From Holophagaceae bacterium (GTDB lineage Bacteria > Acidobacteriota > Holophagae > Holophagales > Holophagaceae): a stretch of 9,749 bases of DNA. The stretch is from NCBI GenBank assembly GCA_003158505.1, contig PMJK01000112.1, forward strand, positions 654-10,402, written 5' to 3'. Position 1 is the stretch's first letter. Each line of letters begins with the position of its first letter. The notes under the pieces are model-generated. The model ran no database searches. It saw nothing but the letters and a program-made list of their open reading frames with translations, and was not told the origin of the DNA. The translations under genes were made by a program, and so were the position numbers. Shown here one piece after another: positions 1 through 6,664 of the stretch.

Positions 1-779
1 GCGCCTCCACCGTGAGGCGCGGCGCCGCCGTAGGTGTCCACGATGATCTTGCGGCCCGTGAGGCCCGTGTCCCCCATGGGGCCGCCCACCACGAAGCGCC
101 CCGTGGGGTTCACGTGGTAGATCGTCTGCGCATCGAGCAGGTCGGCGGGCAGCGAAGCCTTGATCACGTCCTGAAGGATGCTATCCCGGATGGTGTTCTG
201 GGTGACGTGCTCATCGTGCTGGGTGGAGATGACCACCGTGTGGATGCGCCGCACCTTGTCGCCGTCGAATTCGACGGTGACCTGGGACTTCCCGTCCGGG
301 CGCAGCCAGGGCAGCTGGCCGTTCTTGCGGACCTCGGCCAGCTTCCGGGTCAGCAGGTGGCTGAAGTGGATGGGGGCGGGCATCAGCTCCGGGGTGTCGC
401 TGCAGGCGTAGCCGAACATCAGGCCCTGGTCGCCCGCGCCGCCCGTGTCCACACCCATGGCGATGTCGGGGCTCTGCTGGTCGATGGTCACCATCACCGC
501 GCAGGTGGCGTAGTCGAAACCCTTGATGTGGTGGTCGTAGCCGATGTCCTTGACCACCTCCCGAACCAGCGTGGCCACGGGGATGTAGGTCTGGGTGGTG
601 ATCTCGCCCGCCACCAGCACGAGTCCGGTGGTCAGGAGCGTCTCGCAGGCCACGCGGCTGCGGGGATCGTCCTTCAGGGCCGCATCCAGCACTGCATCAG
701 AGATCTGGTCCGCCATCTTGTCGGGGTGTCCTTCGGTGACACTCTCAGATGTGAACAGGTGACGCCCCTGGGTGGCCAT
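1..779 (-). CDS. metK: S-adenosylmethionine synthetase (methionine adenosyltransferase), 3' end cut by window edge
   Basis: This cytoplasmic enzyme makes S-adenosylmethionine from methionine and ATP, releasing phosphate and pyrophosphate. Translating the minus strand from the ATG at 779 gives 259 residues before the window edge; family members are usually about 380-400 long, so the C-terminal third is missing because of the edge and not because the gene is broken. The N-terminus has the family's SESVTEGHPDK stretch, with His18 and Asp20 in the ATP-binding positions. GAGDQG at residues 114-119 begins the first family signature. HVNPTGRFVVGGPMGDTGLT and then DTYGGAAPHGGG lead into the second, glycine-rich signature, where the window stops. 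The start is supported by AGGAG at 790-786, six bases upstream. The gene is divergent from the lipoprotein gene at 963. I see no SAM riboswitch in the 183-base gap. The long plus-strand reading frame over this region is only its shadow. Confidence 0.97.
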   Translation of the reverse strand, partial: MATQGRHLFTSESVTEGHPDKMADQISDAVLDAALKDDPRSRVACETLLTTGLVLVAGEITTQTYIPVATLVREVVKDIGYDHHIKGFDYATCAVMVTIDQQSPDIAMGVDTGGAGDQGLMFGYACSDTPELMPAPIHFSHLLTRKLAEVRKNGQLPWLRPDGKSQVTVEFDGDKVRRIHTVVISTQHDEHVTQNTIRDSILQDVIKASLPADLLDAQTIYHVNPTGRFVVGGPMGDTGLTGRKIIVDTYGGAAPHGGG

Positions 780-827
780 GCCGGACTCCTCGGAACTCCT
801 CCGAGCAATGACCTGGAGGGAACATCG

Positions 828-833
828 AGTATA
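828..833 (-). promoter_or_regulatory. Possible -10 element for metK
   Basis: The minus strand reads TATACT here, five of six matches to the sigma-70 -10 consensus, about 50 bases upstream of the metK start. The hexamer 17 bases further upstream (856-851, TATAGG) is a poor -35. The element is therefore tentative, resting on one short motif and its position in a divergent promoter region. Confidence 0.3.
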
Positions 834-886
834 CCGCGGGGTCCATTGAGCCTATATCTTTCGGATGAGGCGGGAGCCCTTGCCAT

Positions 887-929
887 GTCCTAGACTGGAG
901 GGCTAAGGTGGGAGGTTTCCCGTCCTAGA
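887..929 (+). repeat. Direct repeat GTCCTAGA x2, 35 bases apart
   Basis: GTCCTAGA occurs at 887-894 and again at 922-929, in the gap between divergent metK and the lipoprotein gene. Each copy contains CTAG, a tetranucleotide that is scarce in many bacterial genomes. A pair of identical octamers at a 35-base interval in a divergent regulatory region could be protein-binding half-sites. With only two copies of eight bases, chance is a real alternative. Confidence 0.3.
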
Positions 930-952
930 AGCGCCCCTTGCTGCATTCCTGT

Positions 953-957
953 GGAGG
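953..957 (+). promoter_or_regulatory. Ribosome binding site GGAGG fixing the lipoprotein start
   Basis: GGAGG lies five bases before the ATG at 963. A GTG at 951 is in frame and would add four residues, but it sits just before this site and would leave the site inside the coding region. The ATG at 963 is therefore the better start, and it also gives a normal signal peptide. Confidence 0.8.
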
Positions 958-962
958 AACTC

Positions 963-2096
963 ATGAATCCATTCCGTCGCACGACGCTGGCCTTGGTCTT
1001 GCTGGCCGCGTCCCTTGTGATGGTCTCCACCGCCTGCAAGCGGGAGGACCCTCAGATCCGGGAATTGACCCAGAAGGCCGCCGAGGCCGACCAGACCCGC
1101 CAGCAGCTGAACCAGGCCGGCAGTGATGAACAGAAGAAGCTGGCCCAGGCCGGCGTGAATGACATCAAGCCCAATACCGAGACCCTCCAGCTCACCGACG
1201 AACAGAAGAAAGCTCTTGAAGAGCGGATCAAGAACGAAAAGAACAGCTCCTACCAGGCCCTGCTCCAGGAAGTGCTGGACAAAGACAAGGAGATCAAGGA
1301 TCTCAACACCAAGCTCGCCAAGCTCAAGGCCGACCTGCCCAGGCCCGATGTGGCCCATCTCAACGACAGCCACTACGGCATGGCCATGCGCTTCCTCAAG
1401 AAGAAGGGGGTGCCCGAGGCCGAGGCCAAGAAGCTGGTGAGCCGCGTGGCCATCCTGGACAAGCTGGCGCCGGGTTTCGAGGTCTACCACTTCTACGCCA
1501 ATGGCACCTATGGCACTTGGGTGTCACAGGGCAAGGCGAAGCTCACTCCCAACGACCTGATTCGCCAGGAACGCGAGAAGATCGAGGGTGAGCGCGACGA
1601 AGCCATGGCCCAGAACGAGAAGCTGCAGGAGGAGGTCACCGACCTGGAGAGCCAGAAGACGAAGATCGAGGAAGAGATCACCAACCTTCAAAGCGAGCGC
1701 AGCAACCTCATCGAGGAGCGGACCAAACTTCAGCTCGACAACGCCGGACATCTGGCCAAGCTCAATTCGCTGCACTACCTCGTGGGCAAGCGCGACACGC
1801 TGAAAGCCGATGGCGTCATCGAGATCCCCATCTTCGCCAGGGACCGCGCGGGCAAGAACTGGCGCGACGAAGTCTTCACCCATAGCCTCGACCTCCGTTC
1901 CGGCAAGACCATCACGATCAAGGCCGCCGACCTGGGCATCAAGAAGATCGGCAAAGTGAACGTGGTTCCGGGCTCCTACCTGAAGGACGAGCACTACAAG
2001 CTCACCATCAGCGAGGACAGGCAGACCGCCACGGTGGAGCTCATCACTGTGAGCAGATTCAAGAACGACAAGGTCGTCTTCGCCGTCACCGAATAG
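963..2096 (+). CDS. Coiled-coil lipoprotein of unknown function
   Basis: The protein is 377 residues long and I cannot assign a function. Residues 1-24 form a lipoprotein signal peptide (two Arg, a hydrophobic core, then VSTAC), with the lipidated cysteine at 25. Lys follows at +2, so the Asp inner-membrane retention signal is absent and the outer membrane is its likely site. Charged, Gln/Glu/Lys-rich helices at about 27-62 and 73-122 precede a probable globular segment (about 123-195, containing HFYANGTYGTWVSQGKA). A long heptad-rich coiled coil follows at about 200-267. NSLHYLVGKRDTLKADGVI (268-286) then opens a beta-rich C-terminal domain with a VVPGSYLKDEHYKLTI core. From memory, this ending resembles that of coiled-coil proteins in Bacteroidota, where a YYVVGTKKEL-type motif precedes a domain with a SYxL element. 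It is likely monocistronic: divergent from metK and followed by a terminator. A structural envelope role is plausible but not shown. Confidence 0.88.
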   Translation: MNPFRRTTLALVLLAASLVMVSTACKREDPQIRELTQKAAEADQTRQQLNQAGSDEQKKLAQAGVNDIKPNTETLQLTDEQKKALEERIKNEKNSSYQALLQEVLDKDKEIKDLNTKLAKLKADLPRPDVAHLNDSHYGMAMRFLKKKGVPEAEAKKLVSRVAILDKLAPGFEVYHFYANGTYGTWVSQGKAKLTPNDLIRQEREKIEGERDEAMAQNEKLQEEVTDLESQKTKIEEEITNLQSERSNLIEERTKLQLDNAGHLAKLNSLHYLVGKRDTLKADGVIEIPIFARDRAGKNWRDEVFTHSLDLRSGKTITIKAADLGIKKIGKVNVVPGSYLKDEHYKLTISEDRQTATVELITVSRFKNDKVVFAVTE

Positions 2097-2113
2097 ACAC
2101 CCTGTTCATCGCA

Positions 2114-2143
2114 AAGGGGCCCCTTTTGGGGCTCCTTCCTTTT
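2114..2143 (+). terminator. Rho-independent-type terminator after the coiled-coil lipoprotein gene
   Basis: AAGGGGCCCC (2114-2123) pairs with GGGGCTCCTT (2128-2137) around a TTTT loop, giving ten pairs including one G-T wobble. A short pyrimidine run, CCTTTTCCC, follows. It starts 18 bases after the stop codon. The T-tract is modest, so termination may be incomplete and some readthrough into the lipase gene is possible. Confidence 0.7.
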
Positions 2144-2215
2144 CCCTGGAATTCCCTCCGGGACGGTCCTATCGTCTTGGAACCCATCCACTCCGTCTTT
2201 CTTCCACTCCCCCCT

Positions 2216-2220
2216 GGAGG
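2216..2220 (+). promoter_or_regulatory. Ribosome binding site GGAGG fixing the lipase start
   Basis: GGAGG lies seven bases before the ATG at 2228. An in-frame ATG at 2126 would add 34 residues, but it falls inside the preceding terminator hairpin, has no ribosome binding site, and would bury the lipoprotein signal peptide. The start at 2228 is preferred. Confidence 0.85.
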
Positions 2221-2227
2221 TCAATAC

Positions 2228-4711
2228 ATGCGTCGATCCCTAAGCCTCACGCTTCTGGGCCTACCCCTGATGCTCGCCCTCGGGTGCAGCGGCGGCGGGA
2301 ATTCCAATGCCCCCGTCCCCGTCACACCGAGCACGCCCAGCGCCAATACGGCGCTGTTCAATCCCCTCACCAGCACCGTGCCGTTGCCAAACATTCTGGC
2401 CACGGCGACGGCCGTTGATCCCATCACCGCGGCCTGGTTCAATCCTCTGACGGGCAAAACGGTAGCGGGCGCTCGCCCCTACGGCGTGCCCATGCAGCCA
2501 TCGGAGGCGCTGGCCTATGTCGCCTACCGCGAGGTCGGCGGACCTAGCTACGGTTACCCCGACACCACCTATTCCACCCACGCCGTATCCGGTGTGAACG
2601 CCCCCATTTATTTCGCCTTCTCCAATGCAGTGGTCAACACCACGGTCAATTCGAGCACCGTGAAGGTGTTCCAGGTGCTGCCCGATGCCAACGGCCTCAC
2701 AGAGAACACGACCCTCGGTTTCGAGGATATTTCCGCCAGCTTCAACTACACCGCCTCCCCCGGCAGCCCCAACGCCGGCGTCCAGAGTAGCGGGACCGAA
2801 TTCCTCCTCTTCCCCATGGTGCCCTTGACCCCAGGCGCCCGGTACCTCTACGTCATCACCAACGGCGTCAAGGATGCCGCCACGGGCGGAGCCATTTCAG
2901 CCACGCCTTACTTCGAGGCGCTGAAGTCCACCGCGCCCCTCACCGGCGACTTGGCCGGCCTGGAGCCCATCCGGTCGGACCTCACCAGCGGAGGCGCCAT
3001 CCTGCTTTCCGGCTATGACAAGGTGATGAACGACCTCATCACCAACGCCGCAGCCGACACCACCGCCAAGGCTGGCGCCACGGCCACGGGCATCGCCTCC
3101 CGGGCGACCATCAGCCTGATGGGCCGCTTCATCACCACCGGTGCCGGCGGGATTCGAACCACCGCTGCCGATGGCACCACCCTCAAGCCCCTGGACGCCA
3201 TCATCCGGGCCTTCGCGGCCGGCACCTTCGGCGCCGCCAAGGCATGGAACAATGGCATCACCATCAGCGCGGTCATGCCCGCCGCCACCTACTACGGTCT
3301 CCTCGGCGCCCCCCTGAGCGGTGCCCCGAATTCCCATATCTCCACGGTGGTACTCGGGACCTTCCATTCCGCAGATCTGCAGATCGACCCGGCCATCGCA
3401 ACCACCGCCACCTCGGCTGGCGTCGACCTCACCACCCTCGCGGGCGGAAGCACCGTCGCCCAGGGCGCCACGAACCCCTACAACTTCAGCACTGGCATCA
3501 CCCAGGCGGTGCGGGTCAGCGGTGCCCTCGCCGGTTTCTACAACACGGATCGCCAGATCCCCTTCGTCTACTTCATCCCCACCGGTGGGGCCGCGACCTA
3601 CCCGACGGTGATCTTCCAGCACGGCATCACCTCCCAAAAGGAGGCCGCCGCCGCTGCCGCAGATACCATCGCACAGGCGGGCAAGGCCACCATCGCCATT
3701 GACCTGCCCATGCACGGGGCCCTGGCCAGTCCGGCCAACACCATCCTGGCCGGTGATTCCGCCACCGTCAAAGCTCAGAAAGAGGCGAATTGGGGTTCGG
3801 ATTTCATGTCCCTCACCTCGCTGCTGACGGGCCGGACCAATGTCCAGCAGGCGGCCCTGAACCTGCACCGCCTCGAGATCCTCATGCGCACCGGCGTGCC
3901 CTTCGGCACCGCCTTTGCCGGAAGCGCCATTGCGGGCTATCCCACACCCGGAGCCACCGGCAACATCACCTTCGTGGGCCAAAGCCTGGGCTCCATCGTG
4001 GGCGCCTATTACCTCGCCGGGAACACGACCCTCGCCACCACGGGCGCGCCCTACAGCCAGACCACGCTCAACGGCGACATGAAGGGCTTCCTGTCCGTGC
4101 CCGGCGGTACCCTGGCCTACATCCTGAAGGATAGTCATAACTTAGGTCCCGTCGTCAACGCCGGCCTCAGCGCTGCCTCCGGCGGCACCGTCGTCCCTGG
4201 CACCACGGCCTATACCCAGTTCTTCCTGGTGGCCCAGGCCCTGATCGATCCCGTGGATCCCGCCTCCATGACGCTGCCCCTGGCCACGCCCCTGCCTTCC
4301 CGGCTCTCCGGACGCCTGGCGGTCCAGGAGGCCGTGGGCGACCTCACGATCCCCAACTACACCACCCGCTACTTTGGCCAGGCTCTGGGCGGCCGCACCC
4401 TCTTCGGCTACGACTTCGCCCCAGGCTTCGCCCAGCTCGCCTACGCGACCAGTGCCTCCCACGCGGCCGGCCTGCCCGCCCCCTTCATGGCCAGCGCCAC
4501 GCCCACGACCGTCAAGTTCGGAGTAGCCGCCACCGCCCCGACCGCCACGACCCCCAAGGAAGGCTACTTCCAGTTCGACCAGACGGGCATTGACCACGGT
4601 TTCCTGCTCGACAGCAGTATCCCGGCCAACACCGCCGCAGGCCAGAAGCAGATGCTCTTCTTCCTTGGCGCCGGTGGCAGCAGCATTGTCGTGGATCCCT
4701 ACTCCTTCTGA
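2228..4711 (+). CDS. Surface or outer-membrane lipoprotein lipase/esterase, VolA / Pla-1-cef family-like
   Basis: This 827-residue alpha/beta hydrolase is predicted to be a lipoprotein. The signal peptide ends in LALGC with lipidated Cys20, followed by a Gly/Ser/Pro/Asn-rich linker to about residue 40. The N-terminal half matches the layout of the bacterial virulence-factor lipase N-terminal domain: FNPLTSTVPLPN near 44-55, then an Ig-like region about 120-225 ending PLTPGARYLYVITNGVKDA. The hydrolase half begins near residue 455. It has the oxyanion-side QHGIT (464-468), DLPMHG (492-497), and the GQSLG nucleophile elbow with Ser586. Asp705 (in VGDLTIP) and His790 (in DHGF) are my candidates for the other triad members. 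VolA of Vibrio is a surface lysophospholipase, so hydrolysis of a lipid ester outside the cell is likely; the exact substrate cannot be read from sequence. It stands alone on its strand and converges on the MFS gene. Confidence 0.9.
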   Translation: MRRSLSLTLLGLPLMLALGCSGGGNSNAPVPVTPSTPSANTALFNPLTSTVPLPNILATATAVDPITAAWFNPLTGKTVAGARPYGVPMQPSEALAYVAYREVGGPSYGYPDTTYSTHAVSGVNAPIYFAFSNAVVNTTVNSSTVKVFQVLPDANGLTENTTLGFEDISASFNYTASPGSPNAGVQSSGTEFLLFPMVPLTPGARYLYVITNGVKDAATGGAISATPYFEALKSTAPLTGDLAGLEPIRSDLTSGGAILLSGYDKVMNDLITNAAADTTAKAGATATGIASRATISLMGRFITTGAGGIRTTAADGTTLKPLDAIIRAFAAGTFGAAKAWNNGITISAVMPAATYYGLLGAPLSGAPNSHISTVVLGTFHSADLQIDPAIATTATSAGVDLTTLAGGSTVAQGATNPYNFSTGITQAVRVSGALAGFYNTDRQIPFVYFIPTGGAATYPTVIFQHGITSQKEAAAAAADTIAQAGKATIAIDLPMHGALASPANTILAGDSATVKAQKEANWGSDFMSLTSLLTGRTNVQQAALNLHRLEILMRTGVPFGTAFAGSAIAGYPTPGATGNITFVGQSLGSIVGAYYLAGNTTLATTGAPYSQTTLNGDMKGFLSVPGGTLAYILKDSHNLGPVVNAGLSAASGGTVVPGTTAYTQFFLVAQALIDPVDPASMTLPLATPLPSRLSGRLAVQEAVGDLTIPNYTTRYFGQALGGRTLFGYDFAPGFAQLAYATSASHAAGLPAPFMASATPTTVKFGVAATAPTATTPKEGYFQFDQTGIDHGFLLDSSIPANTAAGQKQMLFFLGAGGSSIVVDPYSF

Positions 4712-4723
4712 TCCAGAACCCCG

Positions 4724-4765
4724 CAAGAAACGGGAGGGGCGATTCGTCGCCCCTCCCGTTTCTTG
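4724..4765. terminator. Bidirectional terminator hairpin between convergent lipase and MFS genes
   Basis: A perfect 19-bp inverted repeat (4724-4742 and 4747-4765) encloses a TTCG loop. The GC-rich core is flanked by an A-run on the left arm and a T-run on the right, so transcripts from either strand form a GC hairpin ending in U-rich sequence (TTTCTTGTCT on the plus strand, TTTCTTGCGG on the minus). It begins 12 bases after the lipase stop and ends one base from the MFS stop codon, as expected for a terminator shared by two convergent genes. Confidence 0.9.
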
Positions 4766-4766
4766 T

Positions 4767-5999
4767 CTAGGCCGACCGGGGCCGGTGGCGGGCCCACCCG
4801 AGCGCCAGCCCGCTGAGGGCAATGGCTGGAAGTACCAGCAGGAGCGCCCGGGCCAGGGCCTCTCCCCCGGGGAGGCCCATGGCATGGAGGGCATCCGCCC
4901 GGCGTCCCACCAGCTCGGGACTGATGGCATCCCCCATGAGGTGAATGAAGAGCACGTTCAGCCCGACCCCCGTGGCGCGGACGCTGGCCGGGAGACAGCT
5001 CACCGTCAGCGCGTTCACGGGGCTGGTGTTCACAAAGAGCAGGAACATGCCCAGGAAGAACATCAGGTAGGCGGCTTCGAGGCTGAGGGTGCCCAGGGCC
5101 CAGGCCACCACGGGGACTGCGGCCAGCAGGGTGAGACCGGAGATCCCCACCCCGGCATCGGGCCACCGCTTCTGCCAGCGGTCCGTCAGCCAGCCGCCCA
5201 GGAAGGTGCCGAGGATGCCCGTCACCACGGCCAACCCGCCGAACACCAGGCCCGCCTTGGCGGTACTGACGGCGAACCGCCGCTGCAGCAGCGTGGGACC
5301 CCACATGCTGAGGGCGCCCATGGCGAAGGTGTAGGCCACGTAACTCGCCGTGCAGGCCAGCCAGATCCGGTTGAGGAAGACATGGCGGAGCCGTAGGACA
5401 AAGCGCAGGGTCGCATCGGTATCCGGTGCCAGGTCCATGGCTCCCCGGACGGGGTCTCGCTGAAAGGCCATCCACAGCGCCAGGACCAGCCCCGGCAAGC
5501 CCGCAGCCAGGAAGGAGGCGCGCCAGCCCCAGGCGCCGGCCACCAGGCCTCCCAACCCATAGCCGAAGGCGCTACCCAGCGGAATGGCCAGGTAGAACCA
5601 GGTGAAGGCCTTGGCGCGGTCGGTTTCGGGGAATCCGTCAGCGAGCATGGCCGGGCCCAGAGTCGCATAGGCGGCCTCGCCCACGCCCACCAGGGACCGG
5701 GTCACCAGCAGGGCGGGGTAGCTGTGGACGAAGGCCGCACCCAGGGTGGCCAGGCTCCACAAGACCACGCCAGCGGCCACGAGCCGGGGTCGGTGGAAAC
5801 GGTCCGCCAGATACCCGAAGAGCGGCGCGGCACACATGTAGACCAGGATGAAAACCAGGGTCAGGCGGCCGAGCTGGGCGTCGGTGAGGTGGAGTTCCCT
5901 CCCCAGGGGCTCGAGGACGGCCGCAACGACGTACCGATCCAGGTAGTTCACCAGGTTGATTCCGGTGAGCAGCAGGAGCAGCCGTCGTGCGGCGGTCAT
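4767..5999 (-). CDS. Spinster-type major facilitator superfamily transporter
   Basis: This inner-membrane carrier has 410 residues, the normal size for a 12-helix MFS protein, with repeated hydrophobic segments throughout. Its first half follows the Spinster pattern: NYLDRY in helix 1 (Asp21, Arg22), motif A GYLADRFHRPR at 62-72, VGVGEAAY at 104-111 with Glu108 in helix 4, then FYLAIPLGSAFGYGLGG. In characterised Spinster proteins the helix-1 Asp/Arg and helix-4 Glu are functional, and members carry lysophospholipids or sphingosine-1-phosphate. Other substrates are possible, because the family is broad in bacteria and annotation by similarity is unreliable here. The gene starts 24 bases after the skp stop and is probably the last gene of the clpC-bamA-skp run. 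There is no recognisable Shine-Dalgarno before the ATG at 5999. The stop codon abuts the shared terminator. Confidence 0.9.
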   Translation of the reverse strand: MTAARRLLLLLTGINLVNYLDRYVVAAVLEPLGRELHLTDAQLGRLTLVFILVYMCAAPLFGYLADRFHRPRLVAAGVVLWSLATLGAAFVHSYPALLVTRSLVGVGEAAYATLGPAMLADGFPETDRAKAFTWFYLAIPLGSAFGYGLGGLVAGAWGWRASFLAAGLPGLVLALWMAFQRDPVRGAMDLAPDTDATLRFVLRLRHVFLNRIWLACTASYVAYTFAMGALSMWGPTLLQRRFAVSTAKAGLVFGGLAVVTGILGTFLGGWLTDRWQKRWPDAGVGISGLTLLAAVPVVAWALGTLSLEAAYLMFFLGMFLLFVNTSPVNALTVSCLPASVRATGVGLNVLFIHLMGDAISPELVGRRADALHAMGLPGGEALARALLLVLPAIALSGLALGWARHRPRSA

Positions 6000-6020
6000 T
6001 TCATGGGGCCGTTGGCGGCC
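5996..6020 (-). promoter_or_regulatory. Unusual translation start of the MFS gene: hairpin plus two-codon ORF
   Basis: On the minus strand, GGCCG (6020-6016), loop CCAA, and CGGCC (6011-6007) can form a 5-bp G/C hairpin where a ribosome binding site would be expected; no purine-rich site is visible. It is followed by ATGAAATGA (6004-5996), a Met-Lys-stop mini reading frame whose TGA overlaps the MFS ATG as ATGA. The skp stop lies just upstream (6026-6024). The layout suggests that MFS translation depends on ribosomes arriving from skp or re-initiating after the mini frame. The elements are visible in the sequence; the function is inferred. Confidence 0.4.
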
Positions 6021-6023
6021 GGA

Positions 6024-6605
6024 CTACTTCTTGGGAGCGGCTGGCTTCACGGAGGTGGGCTTCGGCGCCGGGGCGGGAGCAGGCTCGTTGGCATCCAGGC
6101 GCTTGGCCACCTCGGCGGTAAAGGCCTTCATCCATTCCTGGTCGCCCCAGGAGAGGATCTGCACGGCCTGATCAGACAGGACCAGCTGGAGCTTCTGCTC
6201 CTTGGCGAGCTGCTCGACGATGGGGGCCGCGAGCTTGGTGATGTCCCCGCCGACCTTCTTTTCCACGCGCTGGTACTCTACCTGGCTGTCCTCCTGCATC
6301 TTCTTGGCTTCGTACTCCGCATCGCGGTATTTCTTGGCCAGGACCTCCTTCTTGTCAGGGTCCAGGCTCGGGGAGTTCAACTGCTGCTGGAGGGTCTGCA
6401 GTTCCTGGCCCTTGGCCTGAAGCTTCTCCTGCAGGTTCTTTCCGGTGATTTCGAGCTCAGAAAAAATGGCGCCGGCCTTCTTGGAGGTGTGCACCAGCTG
6501 ATTGATGCTGAAGAAGGCGAATCGGGGCGCCTCCTGGGCCTTCAGGGGAGCGACGAGGGCTGCGGACAGGCACAGAGCTGCCAGGGACGGTGCAAGCGGG
6601 CGCAT
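6024..6605 (-). CDS. skp: Periplasmic chaperone Skp/OmpH family
   Basis: Skp-type proteins are trimeric periplasmic chaperones with long helical arms that hold unfolded outer-membrane proteins for the BAM machine. This 193-residue protein starts with a signal peptide, probably cut after LKA at residue 23. The FAFFSINQLVHTSKKAGAIF stretch (29-48) corresponds to the first core strand and helix of the family. A long charged helical region with many Gln/Lys/Glu residues (about 50-125) forms the arms. The core closes with LQLVLSDQAVQILSWG near 139-154. Unlike textbook Skp it ends in a tail of about 21 residues made almost entirely of Pro, Ala and Lys (from 173). GGAG precedes the start with about six bases of spacing. 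It lies 59 bases downstream of bamA, the usual partner gene, and 24 bases before the MFS gene. I am confident of the family; the chaperone role rests on homology. Confidence 0.92.
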   Translation of the reverse strand: MRPLAPSLAALCLSAALVAPLKAQEAPRFAFFSINQLVHTSKKAGAIFSELEITGKNLQEKLQAKGQELQTLQQQLNSPSLDPDKKEVLAKKYRDAEYEAKKMQEDSQVEYQRVEKKVGGDITKLAAPIVEQLAKEQKLQLVLSDQAVQILSWGDQEWMKAFTAEVAKRLDANEPAPAPAPKPTSVKPAAPKK

Positions 6606-6664
6606 GGGATCTCCAGAACAAGGGGGGAATGATAGCGTGGAAAGGCGGCCATTTCCGGCAGGAA

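Noticed and set aside
12..893. Long plus-strand open frame of 293 codons over the metK region
   Set aside because: The minus strand encodes unmistakable MetK with family signatures. The plus frame is Gly/His/Val/Leu-rich antisense shadow and has no family resemblance.
875..904. Inverted repeat AGCCCT...AGGGCT in the divergent region
   Set aside because: Only six pairs with an 18-base loop and no T-run; too weak to call a terminator or operator.
780..962. SAM riboswitch upstream of metK
   Set aside because: The intergenic region was read on the minus strand for the conserved S-box and other SAM-binding cores; nothing matching was seen. A covariance-model search would be decisive.
2126..2227. 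Upstream in-frame ATG at 2126 as the lipase start
   Set aside because: It lies in the terminator hairpin, has no ribosome binding site, and would place 34 non-signal residues ahead of the lipoprotein signal peptide.
2897..4138. 413-codon minus-strand open frame inside the lipase gene
   Set aside because: Its composition is extremely Gly/Ala/Arg/Asp-rich, as expected from the antisense of a GC-rich, Thr/Ala-rich gene. The plus strand has a lipobox, catalytic motifs and a ribosome binding site.
4590..5396. 268-codon plus-strand open frame across the lipase 3' end, terminator and MFS gene
   Set aside because: It would read through a strong bidirectional terminator and has no start signal. The MFS reading on the minus strand has clear membrane helices and family motifs.
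5724..6632. 302-codon plus-strand open frame across MFS start and skp
   Set aside because: Antisense shadow of two recognisable minus-strand genes; Leu/Gly/His-rich and without a ribosome binding site.
6629..6634. Possible -10 hexamer TATCAT upstream of skp (minus strand)
   Set aside because: Five of six matches to the consensus, but no -35 at a suitable distance, and it lies inside an operon-like gap. An internal skp promoter is possible but not supported enough to list.
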